This document shows positions 1-6,626 of a stretch of DNA of 18,314 nt, one piece after another (the stretch's first letter is position 1; every line of letters begins with the position of its first letter). Position numbers and translations under genes: made by a program. The stretch lies in the NCBI GenBank assembly GCA_036308445.1, contig JAXJVS010000118.1, positions 1 to 18,314 on the forward strand, in the 5' to 3' direction. Under the pieces are notes generated by a model. The model was given only the letters and a program-made list of their open reading frames with translations. It did no database searches and was not told the DNA's origin. The stretch is from MGBC113645 sp036308445 (GTDB lineage Bacteria; Bacillota_I; Bacilli_A; Erysipelotrichales; Coprobacillaceae).

Positions 1-259
1 AAAAATAGACATAACTATAACTTCATTTTACAATTAAAGTACCACCCATAAAAGAAAAGAGGTTATATGTTATGTCCAAAATTAATTATAATCAGTGATG
101 TTCTTGAAATTCAACAGATTAATGATGTTTCTCATTATTTTGTTCCTTATCCTTTTCCTGGAACATATAGCTGCATACTTAAAAAGGATGATAATAAAGT
201 CATTTCGTGGAACTGTCAATCATCTACTAAAACCTATTTATGAAAAACATAATAACTGT

Positions 260-583
260 AAAGATGAATTAAACAGGCGGCTTGATAATATCTTTGATAC
301 CAGAAACAGTTATTATGAGATAACTACAAAGAATTTCAGAAAGAACTGGTTTATGCCTTTAGTAAACTCTCTTTCATATACTATTAAATATAAAAGAGAA
401 AACAGAAGCTATAAAACAAGCTACAATAATTGATTTATTGAAGGAATGAACAATAAAATCAAACTGTTCAAAAGAAATGCTCATGGATTTAGATACTTTG
501 ATAATCTTAGAAAACGTATTCTTATGCACTTAGGTTATAGTTATGAATTTACATATAAAAAGGGATTAACTATCTCTCGCTAA
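260..583 (+). pseudogene. ISL3-family transposase, C-terminal remnant with in-frame stop
   Basis: The translation from about 260 to the TAA at 581-583 reads like the C-terminal end of an ISL3-family transposase (DDE type). It has a tract ending in SYKTSYNN, then FIEGMNNKIKLFKRNAHGFR and FDNLRKRIL. The hallmark is the N-G-[FY]-[IV]-E-G-x-N-N-K-I-K block, but here a TGA at 431-433 stands where a glycine codon (GGA) is expected, so a single G-to-T change has broken the frame. Upstream of about 260 the same frame carries only low-complexity hydrophobic residues that do not resemble the family, and the N-terminal zinc-binding and first catalytic regions are missing from the window. The element is therefore truncated as well as interrupted. 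It points towards comEB and ends about 45 bases from that gene's stop codon. The family call is strong for 260-583; the left boundary is uncertain. Confidence 0.8.
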
Positions 584-591
584 TCAATCCC
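557..591 (-). terminator. Rho-independent terminator of the lspA-rluD-comEB operon
   Basis: Read on the minus strand, 591-561 folds into a stem of AGGGATT with AATCCCT, extended inward by several pairs including G-T wobbles around a loop near GCGAGAGA. A run of T (complement of 557-560) follows. It lies 36 bases past the comEB stop. It also overlaps the last codons of the plus-strand transposase remnant, so the operon may be using a hairpin carried by the mobile element. Confidence 0.65.
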
Positions 592-626
592 TAATCCTCC
601 ACTCTTGACATGGAGTCCCTCTTTTT

Positions 627-1091
627 TTATTTTATTTCAATATCGAAATATGGCATCTTAACATATTCTACACCAGCAGCAGATAACATTCTTTTAGCAG
701 CCATATCACTCGGAACACCTTTGTACTTATCATCTTCATAAATAATTTTTGTAATACCACTTTGAATAATAGCTTTTACACATTCATTACAAGGAAATAA
801 AGAAACATATATACGACATCCTTTAAGATTTTGTGTGCTATTTAAGATTGCGTTCAATTCAGCATGAACTACATAAGCATACTTTGTATCATAAAGACCA
901 CCTTCTCTATTATCCCAAGGGAAATCATTATCTTCACATCCCCATGGCAGCCCATTATAACCTACTCCCACAATCTTGTTTTCAGGTGAAACAATGCAGG
1001 CACCAACTTGAGTGTTTGGATCCTTTGAACGAAAAGCAGATAATTTTGCAACTCCCATAAAATATTGATCCCAATTAATGACTTTACTCAT
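627..1091 (-). CDS. comEB: Deoxycytidylate (dCMP) deaminase, ComEB family
   Basis: This is a zinc-dependent cytidine/deoxycytidylate deaminase, expected to convert dCMP to dUMP in the cytoplasm and so feed dTMP synthesis. At 154 aa it has the usual single-domain length. The catalytic HAE motif is at H76-A-E78, with the glutamate as proton shuttle, and the PCNEC motif supplies zinc ligands C101 and C104. The N-terminal block with SKDPNTQVGACIV is typical of dCMP deaminases rather than free cytidine deaminases. The ATG overlaps the rluD stop as ATGA, and GGGAGG sits seven bases upstream. It is the last gene of the lspA-rluD-comEB operon. The ComEB name comes from the Bacillus competence operon; no comEA or comEC lies here, so a role in nucleotide metabolism is the safer reading. 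Confidence 0.93.
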   Translation of the reverse strand: MSKVINWDQYFMGVAKLSAFRSKDPNTQVGACIVSPENKIVGVGYNGLPWGCEDNDFPWDNREGGLYDTKYAYVVHAELNAILNSTQNLKGCRIYVSLFPCNECVKAIIQSGITKIIYEDDKYKGVPSDMAAKRMLSAAGVEYVKMPYFDIEIK

Positions 1092-2005
1092 TCATTTTCC
1101 TCCCTTAACTCTTTTAACTTTGTTTCAAAAAAATCAGGTAATTCACTATCAAATACCATATCTTCATGAGTCGTTGGATGATTAAAACCTAATATTTTCG
1201 CATGTAAGTATTGTCCGTTTGTAACATCATCTTTTCTTTTTCCATATTGAGGATCTCCATACACTGGATAACCAATATAAGACATATGTACACGGATCTG
1301 ATGAGTTCTACCTGTTTCTAGTCGACATTCAACAAGTGTCATTTTCTCAAATCTCTCTATTACTTTGAAGTTAGTTATGGCCTCTTTTGCATTTTTATCA
1401 GTACAGCACATTTTTTTACGATCATTTTGATCTCTTCCAATAGGTGCTTCAATGCGGCCATAATCATGTGGAATAACGCCATGGACTAAAGCCCAATAAC
1501 GCCTAACTACAGAGTGATCTTGAAGCTGTTGAGATAAAGACTGATGAGCTTTATCATTTTTTGCAACCATCAACAAACCACTTGTCTCTTTATCAATTCG
1601 ATGTACAATACCCGGTCTTTGTATACCATTAATCCCTGATAAATCCTTGCAATGATATAATAAAGCATTAACCAAAGTACCACTATAAATACCTGATGAA
1701 GGATGAACTATCAATCCTGTAGGTTTATTAATGACAATAACATCACTATCCTCATATACAATATCTAACGGTATATTTTCAGGTAAAATTTCACACGCCT
1801 TACTTTCTTCAATAACAATCCCTATTAAATCATTATTCATCACTTTATAACTTGCTTTTTCAATCTTTCCATTAACAGTAACCTGATTATTCTTAATCAT
1901 ATCTTGAATTTTAGTTCTAGAAAAATCAGGATACTGAACACTTAAGAATTTATCTAAACGCATTCCTGTATTTTCTATTTCTACGCTGATTTTGATAGTT
2001 TCCAT
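1088..2005 (-). CDS. rluD: RluD-family rRNA pseudouridine synthase
   Basis: This 305-aa protein is a RluA/RluD-type pseudouridine synthase that should isomerise uridines in 23S rRNA. An S4 RNA-binding domain covers about residues 12-65 (MRLDKFLSVQYPDFSR, then a VTVNG turn). The catalytic domain follows with NKPTGLIVHP at 93-102 and the signature HRIDKETSGLL, where D138 is the catalytic aspartate. Near the C terminus come LETGRTHQIRVHM and GYPVYGDPQYG, both typical of the family. The ATG at 2005 lies inside the end of lspA (25-base overlap) with AGAGGAG as ribosome binding site, and the stop overlaps the comEB start. The lspA-rluD pairing is the same as lspA-ylyB in Bacillus. Which 23S uridines are modified cannot be read from sequence. 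Confidence 0.93.
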   Translation of the reverse strand: METIKISVEIENTGMRLDKFLSVQYPDFSRTKIQDMIKNNQVTVNGKIEKASYKVMNNDLIGIVIEESKACEILPENIPLDIVYEDSDVIVINKPTGLIVHPSSGIYSGTLVNALLYHCKDLSGINGIQRPGIVHRIDKETSGLLMVAKNDKAHQSLSQQLQDHSVVRRYWALVHGVIPHDYGRIEAPIGRDQNDRKKMCCTDKNAKEAITNFKVIERFEKMTLVECRLETGRTHQIRVHMSYIGYPVYGDPQYGKRKDDVTNGQYLHAKILGFNHPTTHEDMVFDSELPDFFETKLKELREENE

Positions 2006-2487
2006 GTCTTATACTCCTCTATCGCTATATCTAATAATAAAAATCCTACACCAACTACTATTGCTATATCAGCAATATTAAATATTGGAAAATTATATCC
2101 AAAAATAATAAAATCAATAAAATCTCTTACATATCCCAAAACCAAACGATCAATTAAATTTCCTATCATTCCACTAAAAACTAAAACCAACCCAAAACGA
2201 GTATACTGCTGATAAGAATAACTATGAACAAAATAATAAATAATCCCTATTGTTGCCACAATAGAAACAATAAAAAACAAATTAATTTTCCCTTGAAGAA
2301 TACCCCAAGCAGCGCCATAATTATGTACATATGTAAAATAAAAGAAATTATCAATAATTGAATAACCTGTTCCTAAATTCAAAGTTCTATCAACGATAAA
2401 TTTAGTTAATTGATCTCCCAAAACAACAACTATAAAAGTAAGAATATATAAGATAAGTTTTCCTTTTTTTATTCCTAATTTTTTCAT
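1981..2487 (-). CDS. lspA: Prolipoprotein signal peptidase II (LspA)
   Basis: LspA is a membrane aspartic protease that removes the signal peptide from diacylated prolipoproteins. Four hydrophobic segments are visible. The conserved blocks are GDQLTKFIVD, the NYGAAWG motif, GNLIDRLVLGYVRDFIDF (catalytic Asp near 122) and FNIADIAIVVG (catalytic Asp near 140). Three in-frame ATGs lie close together at 2499, 2493 and 2487. I chose 2487 because GGTGA ends five bases before it, and because the predicted transcript start near 2498 would leave the first ATG leaderless. The protein is then 168 aa, normal for LspA. It is the first gene of lspA-rluD-comEB. Confidence 0.95.
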   Translation of the reverse strand: MKKLGIKKGKLILYILTFIVVVLGDQLTKFIVDRTLNLGTGYSIIDNFFYFTYVHNYGAAWGILQGKINLFFIVSIVATIGIIYYFVHSYSYQQYTRFGLVLVFSGMIGNLIDRLVLGYVRDFIDFIIFGYNFPIFNIADIAIVVGVGFLLLDIAIEEYKTWKLSKSA

Positions 2488-2504
2488 TTTCATCACCATG
2501 AACT

Positions 2505-2533
2505 ATTATAACAAACATTAACAAAGATTACAA
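2505..2533 (-). promoter_or_regulatory. Sigma-A-type promoter of lspA operon
   Basis: On the minus strand a -35 box TTGTAA (2533-2528) and a perfect -10 box TATAAT (2510-2505) are separated by 17 bases. Transcription should begin near 2498, giving a 5' leader of only about 11 bases before the preferred lspA ATG at 2487. It lies directly behind the hemolysin III terminator. Confidence 0.75.
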
Positions 2534-2540
2534 ATATATT

Positions 2541-2562
2541 TAAAAAGGTGGATAACCCACCT
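2541..2562 (-). terminator. Intrinsic terminator of the hemolysin III gene
   Basis: On the minus strand AGGTGG (2562-2557), a five-base loop and CCACCT (2551-2546) are followed by a T run (2545-2542). The stem overlaps the TAG stop of the hemolysin III gene. It separates that transcript from the lspA operon. Confidence 0.85.
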
Positions 2563-3208
2563 ATAAAACCAACAATAGAACAGCTATATAATGCAATAAC
2601 GAACCCACCATCACAAAAATATGAAATATCTCATGAAAACCAAAGTAAGAAGAAATATTAGGCTTCTTTATAATATAAATGATAGCTCCTACTGAATAAC
2701 TTATACCTCCATATGCTATTAAACTCAAAATATGTGAAGGCAACAAAGAAAAAGATTGAAAATCAAAAATAACAGCCCAACCTAACAGTAAATAAATAAA
2801 GGTCGAAATAATTCTAGGAGCATTAATCCAGCAGACTGAAACTATTACACCAATCAAAGCAATCATCCAAAGAATCATTAAAAAATAATAACATTTTGGA
2901 CTTTCCATACAAAATAAAACTACCGGTGTATAAGTTCCTACAATTAATACATATATCATCGAATGATCTAATTTTCTTAAAATTAATTTTATTTTTTCAC
3001 TACCACTAAAATAATGATACAAACTACTTGCACTATATAATGCAATTAACGAAATACCAAATATAATAACTCCTAAAAACAATGAATTTGGTATATCAAC
3101 TAACTTACTTAAAACAATTATAATAAATAAACCTATTAACGACAAACCCGCTCCAATGAAATGAGTCAGCCAACTTATAGGATCCATTGCTTTCTTTAAT
3201 AATTCCAT
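2561..3208 (-). CDS. Hemolysin III / PAQR-family membrane protein
   Basis: This 215-aa protein is strongly hydrophobic with about seven predicted membrane spans, as in the hemolysin III (YqfA/YplQ) branch of the PAQR family. Family markers are PISWLTHFIGAG near the N terminus, a Ser-x3-His arrangement in SASSLYHYF, the LDHSMIYVLIVGTYTPV block, and histidines in FHEIFHIFVMVGSLLHY near the C terminus. These serines, aspartates and histidines form a putative metal site in the superfamily. The biochemical role is unsettled; the hemolysin name is historical and does not establish toxin activity. The start at 3208 is backed by AAGGAGGT at 3223-3216. It is divergent from the DUF1836 regulator, and its promoter is overlapped by a 30-bp palindrome, so regulation by that protein is likely. 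A strong terminator isolates it as a single-gene transcript. Confidence 0.9.
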   Translation of the reverse strand: MELLKKAMDPISWLTHFIGAGLSLIGLFIIIVLSKLVDIPNSLFLGVIIFGISLIALYSASSLYHYFSGSEKIKLILRKLDHSMIYVLIVGTYTPVVLFCMESPKCYYFLMILWMIALIGVIVSVCWINAPRIISTFIYLLLGWAVIFDFQSFSLLPSHILSLIAYGGISYSVGAIIYIIKKPNISSYFGFHEIFHIFVMVGSLLHYIAVLLLVL

Positions 3209-3245
3209 AATTATTACCTCCTTATTATGTAGTATTCATCACTAC

Positions 3246-3275
3246 TTCACACAAAAGTATATACTTTTTTGTGAA
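3246..3275. promoter_or_regulatory. 30-bp palindromic operator candidate
   Basis: The two 15-base arms TTCACACAAAAGTAT and ATACTTTTTTGTGAA are perfect inverted repeats except for one pair (3252/3269), with no spacer. The element spans the -10 and most of the spacer of the hemolysin III promoter. It stops 15 bases before the -35 of the divergent DUF1836 gene. It is too large and too regular to be chance in AT-rich DNA, and no T run marks it as a terminator. The likely ligand is the DUF1836 protein, by position only. Confidence 0.7.
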
Positions 3276-3283
3276 ATTGTCAA
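3256..3283 (-). promoter_or_regulatory. Promoter of the hemolysin III gene
   Basis: On the minus strand a perfect -35 TTGACA (3283-3278) is followed after 16 bases by TATACT (3261-3256) as -10. The -10 lies in the centre of the 30-bp palindrome at 3246-3275, so a protein bound there should block polymerase. A small stem (GTAGT/ACTAC, 3229-3245) lies in the leader downstream. Confidence 0.75.
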
Positions 3284-3290
3284 TGCTATG

Positions 3291-3319
3291 TTGAAAATAA
3301 TGCATTTTTCCTTTATTAT
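3291..3319 (+). promoter_or_regulatory. Promoter of the DUF1836 regulator gene
   Basis: TTGAAA (3291-3296) and TATTAT (3314-3319) are 17 bases apart. The start site would fall near 3326, which leaves a very short leader holding the AGAGGTGAT ribosome binding site before the ATG at 3339. It does not overlap the palindrome. Confidence 0.55.
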
Positions 3320-3338
3320 TATAAAGAGGTGATTAAAA

Positions 3339-3902
3339 ATGGATGAAAAATCATTTGAAGATATAGTCAAAGAATTAGCTCAAAGAGGTACAATAAGACC
3401 TACTGATATACCAGCATTAGATTTATATATGGATCAGATTATGACTTTATTTGATAATTACTTAAACGATCATAAAAGATATGAAGATGATAAACTTCTT
3501 ACCAAGACTATGATTAACAATTACTCAAAAGAAGGTATTCTAAAACCAATAAAAGGAAAAAAATACTCAAAAGAACATATACTACAAATGCTACTCATTT
3601 ACTCATTAAAAAACACTATAACTATCCAAGAAGTAAAAAAAGTATTATTACCATTTCATGAAGACACTAAAGAGATAGAACCTATCTATGAAAAATATCT
3701 TCAATTAAGTAATGAAATCATTAATAACCAAGCAAACCAAATCATTGAAATAATTAGTCAAAATAATTTAAAAACAGATAATCCTAATGATTTAACACTG
3801 ACTATTTTAATCATATGTTCGTTAAGTAATTATTATCAATCAATAGCTCAAAAAATGTTAGATGCCTATTATTCAGAAGACAACAAAAAAAGAAAGTCGT
3901 AA
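3339..3902 (+). CDS. DUF1836 protein, MerR-like DNA-binding regulator
   Basis: This 187-aa protein matches the DUF1836 family in layout. An acidic N-terminal helical segment (about 1-45) precedes a winged-helix-like segment, TKTMINNYSKEGILKPIKGKKYSKEHI (about 51-77). That segment resembles the helix-turn-helix of MerR proteins, where a YxKEGLL(K/P)P phrase is common. A helical C-terminal part (about 85-187) follows with no recognised effector domain and no cysteine cluster typical of metal-sensing MerR proteins. I infer a DNA-binding repressor. It is the only intact plus-strand gene here and is divergent from hemolysin III, with a palindromic operator between them. The ATG at 3339 has AGAGGTGAT upstream. 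A bidirectional terminator follows at once. Family assignment is from memory of the motif; the signal sensed is unknown. Confidence 0.75.
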   Translation: MDEKSFEDIVKELAQRGTIRPTDIPALDLYMDQIMTLFDNYLNDHKRYEDDKLLTKTMINNYSKEGILKPIKGKKYSKEHILQMLLIYSLKNTITIQEVKKVLLPFHEDTKEIEPIYEKYLQLSNEIINNQANQIIEIISQNNLKTDNPNDLTLTILIICSLSNYYQSIAQKMLDAYYSEDNKKRKS

Positions 3903-3914
3903 CTTTCTTTTTTT
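3885..3914. terminator. Bidirectional terminator between DUF1836 and YkuD genes
   Basis: AGAAAGT (3891-3897), loop cgta and ACTTTCT (3902-3908) form the core stem, which is lengthened by an A run (3885-3890) against a T run (3909-3914). Either strand therefore ends in a hairpin followed by T. It serves the plus-strand DUF1836 gene and the convergent minus-strand L,D-transpeptidase gene, and overlaps the ends of both reading frames. Confidence 0.85.
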
Positions 3915-5337
3915 ATTTATATAAGATAACTGGTGTACCTGAACTTACATGAGAATATATAGCAGCAGCTGAAGATGTAGGTAAATTTACACATCCATGA
4001 GAACCACTATTAACATAAATTTCACCACCAAACTTATTTCGCCATGAAGCATCATGTAGCCCAATACCACCATTAAATGGCATCCAATAAGTAACTGGAG
4101 TTTCATATTCTCTTTCACCGGTCTTAGGATCAATAGCTCCCCTTAAAACTGCCGGACTCTTTTTATAGGTAATCTTATAGATACCTGAAGGAGTTGCGTG
4201 ACCTGAAGTTACTTTTCCTGTAACACAATCAGTTGTTAAAATGAGACTACCTTGTTTGTATAAATATACTTTTTGATTTGTTAAATCAATTTCAACATAT
4301 GTACTACCAAAACCATTATTACCAGATATTTCTTTCTGACTATATACTGGCTCTCTAGTAACTGTTTCTTTGTCTTTAATATTTTTTATTAACTTTTCAT
4401 ATTCTTTACTCTGATTTATTTTATAACCAAAATTACTACTTGAAAAAGATCTAGTTCCCCTGCTTGTCGTTTTAAAAGTACGGCTCTTTCCACTCGTATT
4501 ATATTTTGAAGCTAGTGAAGATATATATTTCTTGACTTTAGAAGAATTTATAGTTACTTCCTTACCATTATACTCTAACCATTTATTATAAACTGATGCA
4601 TCACATACCTCTTTACCATTTGCCATATCATAAGTTATTGATGCACCGATATATTTATTTAAAGCTTCAACTTTATTCGATAAATCTTTATCATCAGATA
4701 AAATTGTAGGTTGAACATAATAATCCCCAGAAGCCAAATCGAAAGTATAGACTCCTTCAGAAACCATTTTTTCAATACTAGCTTGAAAATCAGTTAAATT
4801 AATATTAGTTCCTTGATATTCACTTTGAACAACAAATTTATTTGTATTTTCATCATACTTTTCCTTAGCATTTGTCGTCTTATCATCGTTCCCATCTTTG
4901 TAAAATTGAGATTCTTTAATTACAGAATTAAAATTATCTTCATCAAATGTTAATTCTTTTAAACTATATCTTTTTTCAGAAAATAATTTAGAAAAAATAT
5001 TTAAATTATCTTCTTCCTCTTTAACTTCTTTTAAAAAAGATGTTAGTTCATAAGTAACGTTAAAATCATTCTTTAAGGAATATTGGTAACTCTTCCCTTG
5101 TTTATCAATAATTTCAACATTTTGTTTGTCTAATATCTCAGAAATATATTCATTAGCTTCAGATTGTGTCATATCACTAATCTCTATACCATTAACATAA
5201 GTATTATCAAAAAATAAATTCTCATATTTCATATTAAAACAAACAAATAAACAAACAAAAATAACAAATGTAACAACCATTGCAATAAGTAATTTTGTTC
5301 TAAGATGATTTTTTTTCATTTTATTTACTAAACCCAT
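3913..5337 (-). CDS. Membrane-anchored L,D-transpeptidase (YkuD domain)
   Basis: This 474-aa protein has a single N-terminal membrane segment (about residues 15-37) after a basic stretch, so it is either anchored or exported. The middle (about 45-330) is an extracellular region rich in K, D, E, S and N that resembles the peptidoglycan-binding domains found before YkuD domains in Gram-positive bacteria. The C-terminal YkuD domain (about 350-474) starts with YVEIDLTNQKVYLYKQG. It carries GLHDAS (His near 428) and the active-site SHGCVN (Cys near 449). Such enzymes make 3-3 peptidoglycan cross-links or attach proteins to the wall. I chose the ATG at 5337 because AAGGGGG lies 11 bases upstream; an upstream ATG at 5364 has no good ribosome binding site. 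It stands alone between two terminators with its own promoter. Confidence 0.9.
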   Translation of the reverse strand: MGLVNKMKKNHLRTKLLIAMVVTFVIFVCLFVCFNMKYENLFFDNTYVNGIEISDMTQSEANEYISEILDKQNVEIIDKQGKSYQYSLKNDFNVTYELTSFLKEVKEEEDNLNIFSKLFSEKRYSLKELTFDEDNFNSVIKESQFYKDGNDDKTTNAKEKYDENTNKFVVQSEYQGTNINLTDFQASIEKMVSEGVYTFDLASGDYYVQPTILSDDKDLSNKVEALNKYIGASITYDMANGKEVCDASVYNKWLEYNGKEVTINSSKVKKYISSLASKYNTSGKSRTFKTTSRGTRSFSSSNFGYKINQSKEYEKLIKNIKDKETVTREPVYSQKEISGNNGFGSTYVEIDLTNQKVYLYKQGSLILTTDCVTGKVTSGHATPSGIYKITYKKSPAVLRGAIDPKTGEREYETPVTYWMPFNGGIGLHDASWRNKFGGEIYVNSGSHGCVNLPTSSAAAIYSHVSSGTPVILYK

Positions 5338-5374
5338 AAAATTAACTGCCCCCTTACAGCACATATCTTAGAAT

Positions 5375-5402
5375 ATTCTATCACTTTTTAAAAAAATTAC
5401 AA
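5375..5402 (-). promoter_or_regulatory. Promoter of the L,D-transpeptidase gene
   Basis: Minus-strand TTGTAA (5402-5397) and TAGAAT (5380-5375), preceded by TGA as an extended -10, are 16 bases apart. The box lies between the ZIP gene terminator and the transpeptidase start, leaving about 30 bases of leader. Confidence 0.55.
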
Positions 5403-5420
5403 TATCTTTCAATATTATCA

Positions 5421-5445
5421 AAAAAAGGATGATTTTCATCATCCT
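5421..5445 (-). terminator. Strong intrinsic terminator after the ZIP transporter gene
   Basis: Minus-strand AGGATGAT (5445-5438), a four-base loop and ATCATCCT (5433-5426) are followed by a T run (complement of 5421-5425 and beyond). The stem overlaps the TGA stop of the ZIP gene. It closes the polC-cupin-ZIP segment. Confidence 0.9.
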
Positions 5446-6218
5446 AAAGCAACATCTAATATCATCATAATTACAAATCCCAAAGTAAATCCAATTGTAG
5501 CTATATTTGAATGTTTCCCTATTGAAGCTTGAGGAATCAATTCTTCTACAACTACATATATCATTGCTCCAGCAGCAAAAGCTAATAAATAAGGCAATAA
5601 AGGTTGAATATAAGAAGATAACCAGATTGTAATTAAACCACCTATTGGTTCAACAATTCCCGATAAAACTCCCAAAAGAAACGATTTCTTTTTAGAAATA
5701 CCTTCACTTTTTAAAGGTAAAGAAATTATAGCTCCTTCCGGAAAATTTTGTATAGCTATACCTATAGATAAAGCTAATGCACTAGCTAAAGTTAAACCTT
5801 CTGCATGCTGTAACATACCAGCAAACACAATACCAACTGCCATACCTTCTGGAATATTATGCAAAGCTACAGCAAAAATCATCAAAAATTGTTTACTTAT
5901 TCCACTTTTTCTTCCTTCTGCATCATTTGCTCCTACATGAAGATGAGGTACATTCTCATCAAGAAACAACAAAAACAGCACTCCTAATACAAGACCTATA
6001 GAAGCAGGTAAAAAAGCCCATTTATCAAGATGTGATGCTTGATTCATTGCAGGAATAAGCAAAGACCAGACACTAGCAGCAATCATAACTCCTGAGGCAA
6101 AACCTAATAATAATTTTTGTATTCTAGCAGGAATTTTATCTTTTATAAAAAAGACTAATGATGAACCTAAAGTTGTTCCAATAAAAGGAACAAGTAAACC
6201 TATAAAACAATATAACAT
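5439..6218 (-). CDS. ZIP-family divalent metal transporter (ZupT-like)
   Basis: This 259-aa polytopic protein has about eight hydrophobic spans and the two ZIP metal-site helices, HNIPEGMAVGIVF in the fourth span and NFPEGAIISLPL in the fifth. A histidine-containing loop (ENVPHLHVGAND) lies between the third and fourth spans, as in other ZIP proteins. Family members move Zn2+, Fe2+ or Mn2+ into the cytosol; the exact metal cannot be told. I chose the ATG at 6218 because AAAGGAAGTGATT precedes it closely; an upstream in-frame ATG at 6248 has no such site. The gene follows the cupin gene by about 58 bases with no terminator between, so co-transcription with cupin and polC is possible. It ends in a strong terminator. 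Confidence 0.9.
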   Translation of the reverse strand: MLYCFIGLLVPFIGTTLGSSLVFFIKDKIPARIQKLLLGFASGVMIAASVWSLLIPAMNQASHLDKWAFLPASIGLVLGVLFLLFLDENVPHLHVGANDAEGRKSGISKQFLMIFAVALHNIPEGMAVGIVFAGMLQHAEGLTLASALALSIGIAIQNFPEGAIISLPLKSEGISKKKSFLLGVLSGIVEPIGGLITIWLSSYIQPLLPYLLAFAAGAMIYVVVEELIPQASIGKHSNIATIGFTLGFVIMMILDVALG

Positions 6219-6276
6219 AATAATCACTTCCTTTGTAGATTCTATCATAATTTTAATAAATCATAAAATAATATGC

Positions 6277-6615
6277 TTATACTTTTTGCTTATTATAAAT
6301 AATAAGCGCCATCATAATTAATGGATCATTACCATTATTTTCTAATCCATGACCATTGCCCTCTTTACAAAAAGTATGATCACCTGCTTTTATAATATAT
6401 TTTTTATCATTATCTTGATATATACCCTCTCCAGAAAGAATATAATAAGATTCACTATCACCTTGATGTTCATGATAACCTATAGAACACATTGGCGGTA
6501 TAGTAACTTGAGCATAAACTCTCAACATTCCATTTTTTTGTTTATCTTCTAATAAATGGATAAAGTGAATTTCCCCTTTTCCATTAAACATATTTTGTTT
6601 GATTTCTTTTTTCAT
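6277..6615 (-). CDS. Small single-domain cupin protein
   Basis: This 112-aa protein is a single cupin barrel. Its metal-binding set is visible as H48 and H50 (GYHEHQGDSE), E55, and H89 (GNGHGLEN), with the usual G-x-G-x(2)-Y stretch (SGEGIYQ) between the two motifs. The length and the HxH-E-H pattern fit conserved cupin_2-type proteins of unknown substrate. The ATG at 6615 has AGAGGTAAAC upstream. It begins only 11 bases after polC without a terminator and precedes the ZIP metal transporter gene, so all three may share a transcript. A link between the metal-binding cupin and metal import is suggestive but not shown. The reaction, if any, cannot be predicted. Confidence 0.85.
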   Translation of the reverse strand: MKKEIKQNMFNGKGEIHFIHLLEDKQKNGMLRVYAQVTIPPMCSIGYHEHQGDSESYYILSGEGIYQDNDKKYIIKAGDHTFCKEGNGHGLENNGNDPLIMMALIIYNKQKV

Positions 6616-6626
6616 TTGTTTACCTC

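Noticed and set aside
52..243. Second plus-strand open stretch in another frame, about 60 codons, ending in a TGA at 241-243
   Set aside because: Its composition is more protein-like than the frame above and it may be a displaced piece of an older gene, but I recognise no family and see no start or ribosome binding site, so it is not annotated.
95..259. Plus-strand open stretch before the ISL3 remnant, hydrophobic and starting with an ATG
   Set aside because: It is in frame with the transposase tail but its residues are low-complexity hydrophobic and do not resemble an ISL3 protein. No ribosome binding site precedes it.
597..626. Plus-strand CTCCA/TGGAG hairpin followed by a T run, a possible transposase terminator
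   Set aside because: The stem is only 5 bp with a 9-base loop, and the T run is separated by several bases. It is as likely to be a terminal repeat of the element.
833..1060. Plus-strand 75-codon open frame inside comEB
   Set aside because: Antisense to conserved dCMP deaminase sequence, with no ribosome binding site.
3229..3245. Small inverted repeat GTAGT/ACTAC in the hemolysin III leader
   Set aside because: A 5-bp stem with a 7-base loop is too weak to call as a regulatory element; noted only within the promoter entry.
6225..6276. Possible separate promoter for the ZIP gene (TAGAAT-like -10)
   Set aside because: The matching -35 (TTTATG) is poor, and the region is AT-rich enough to give such matches by chance.
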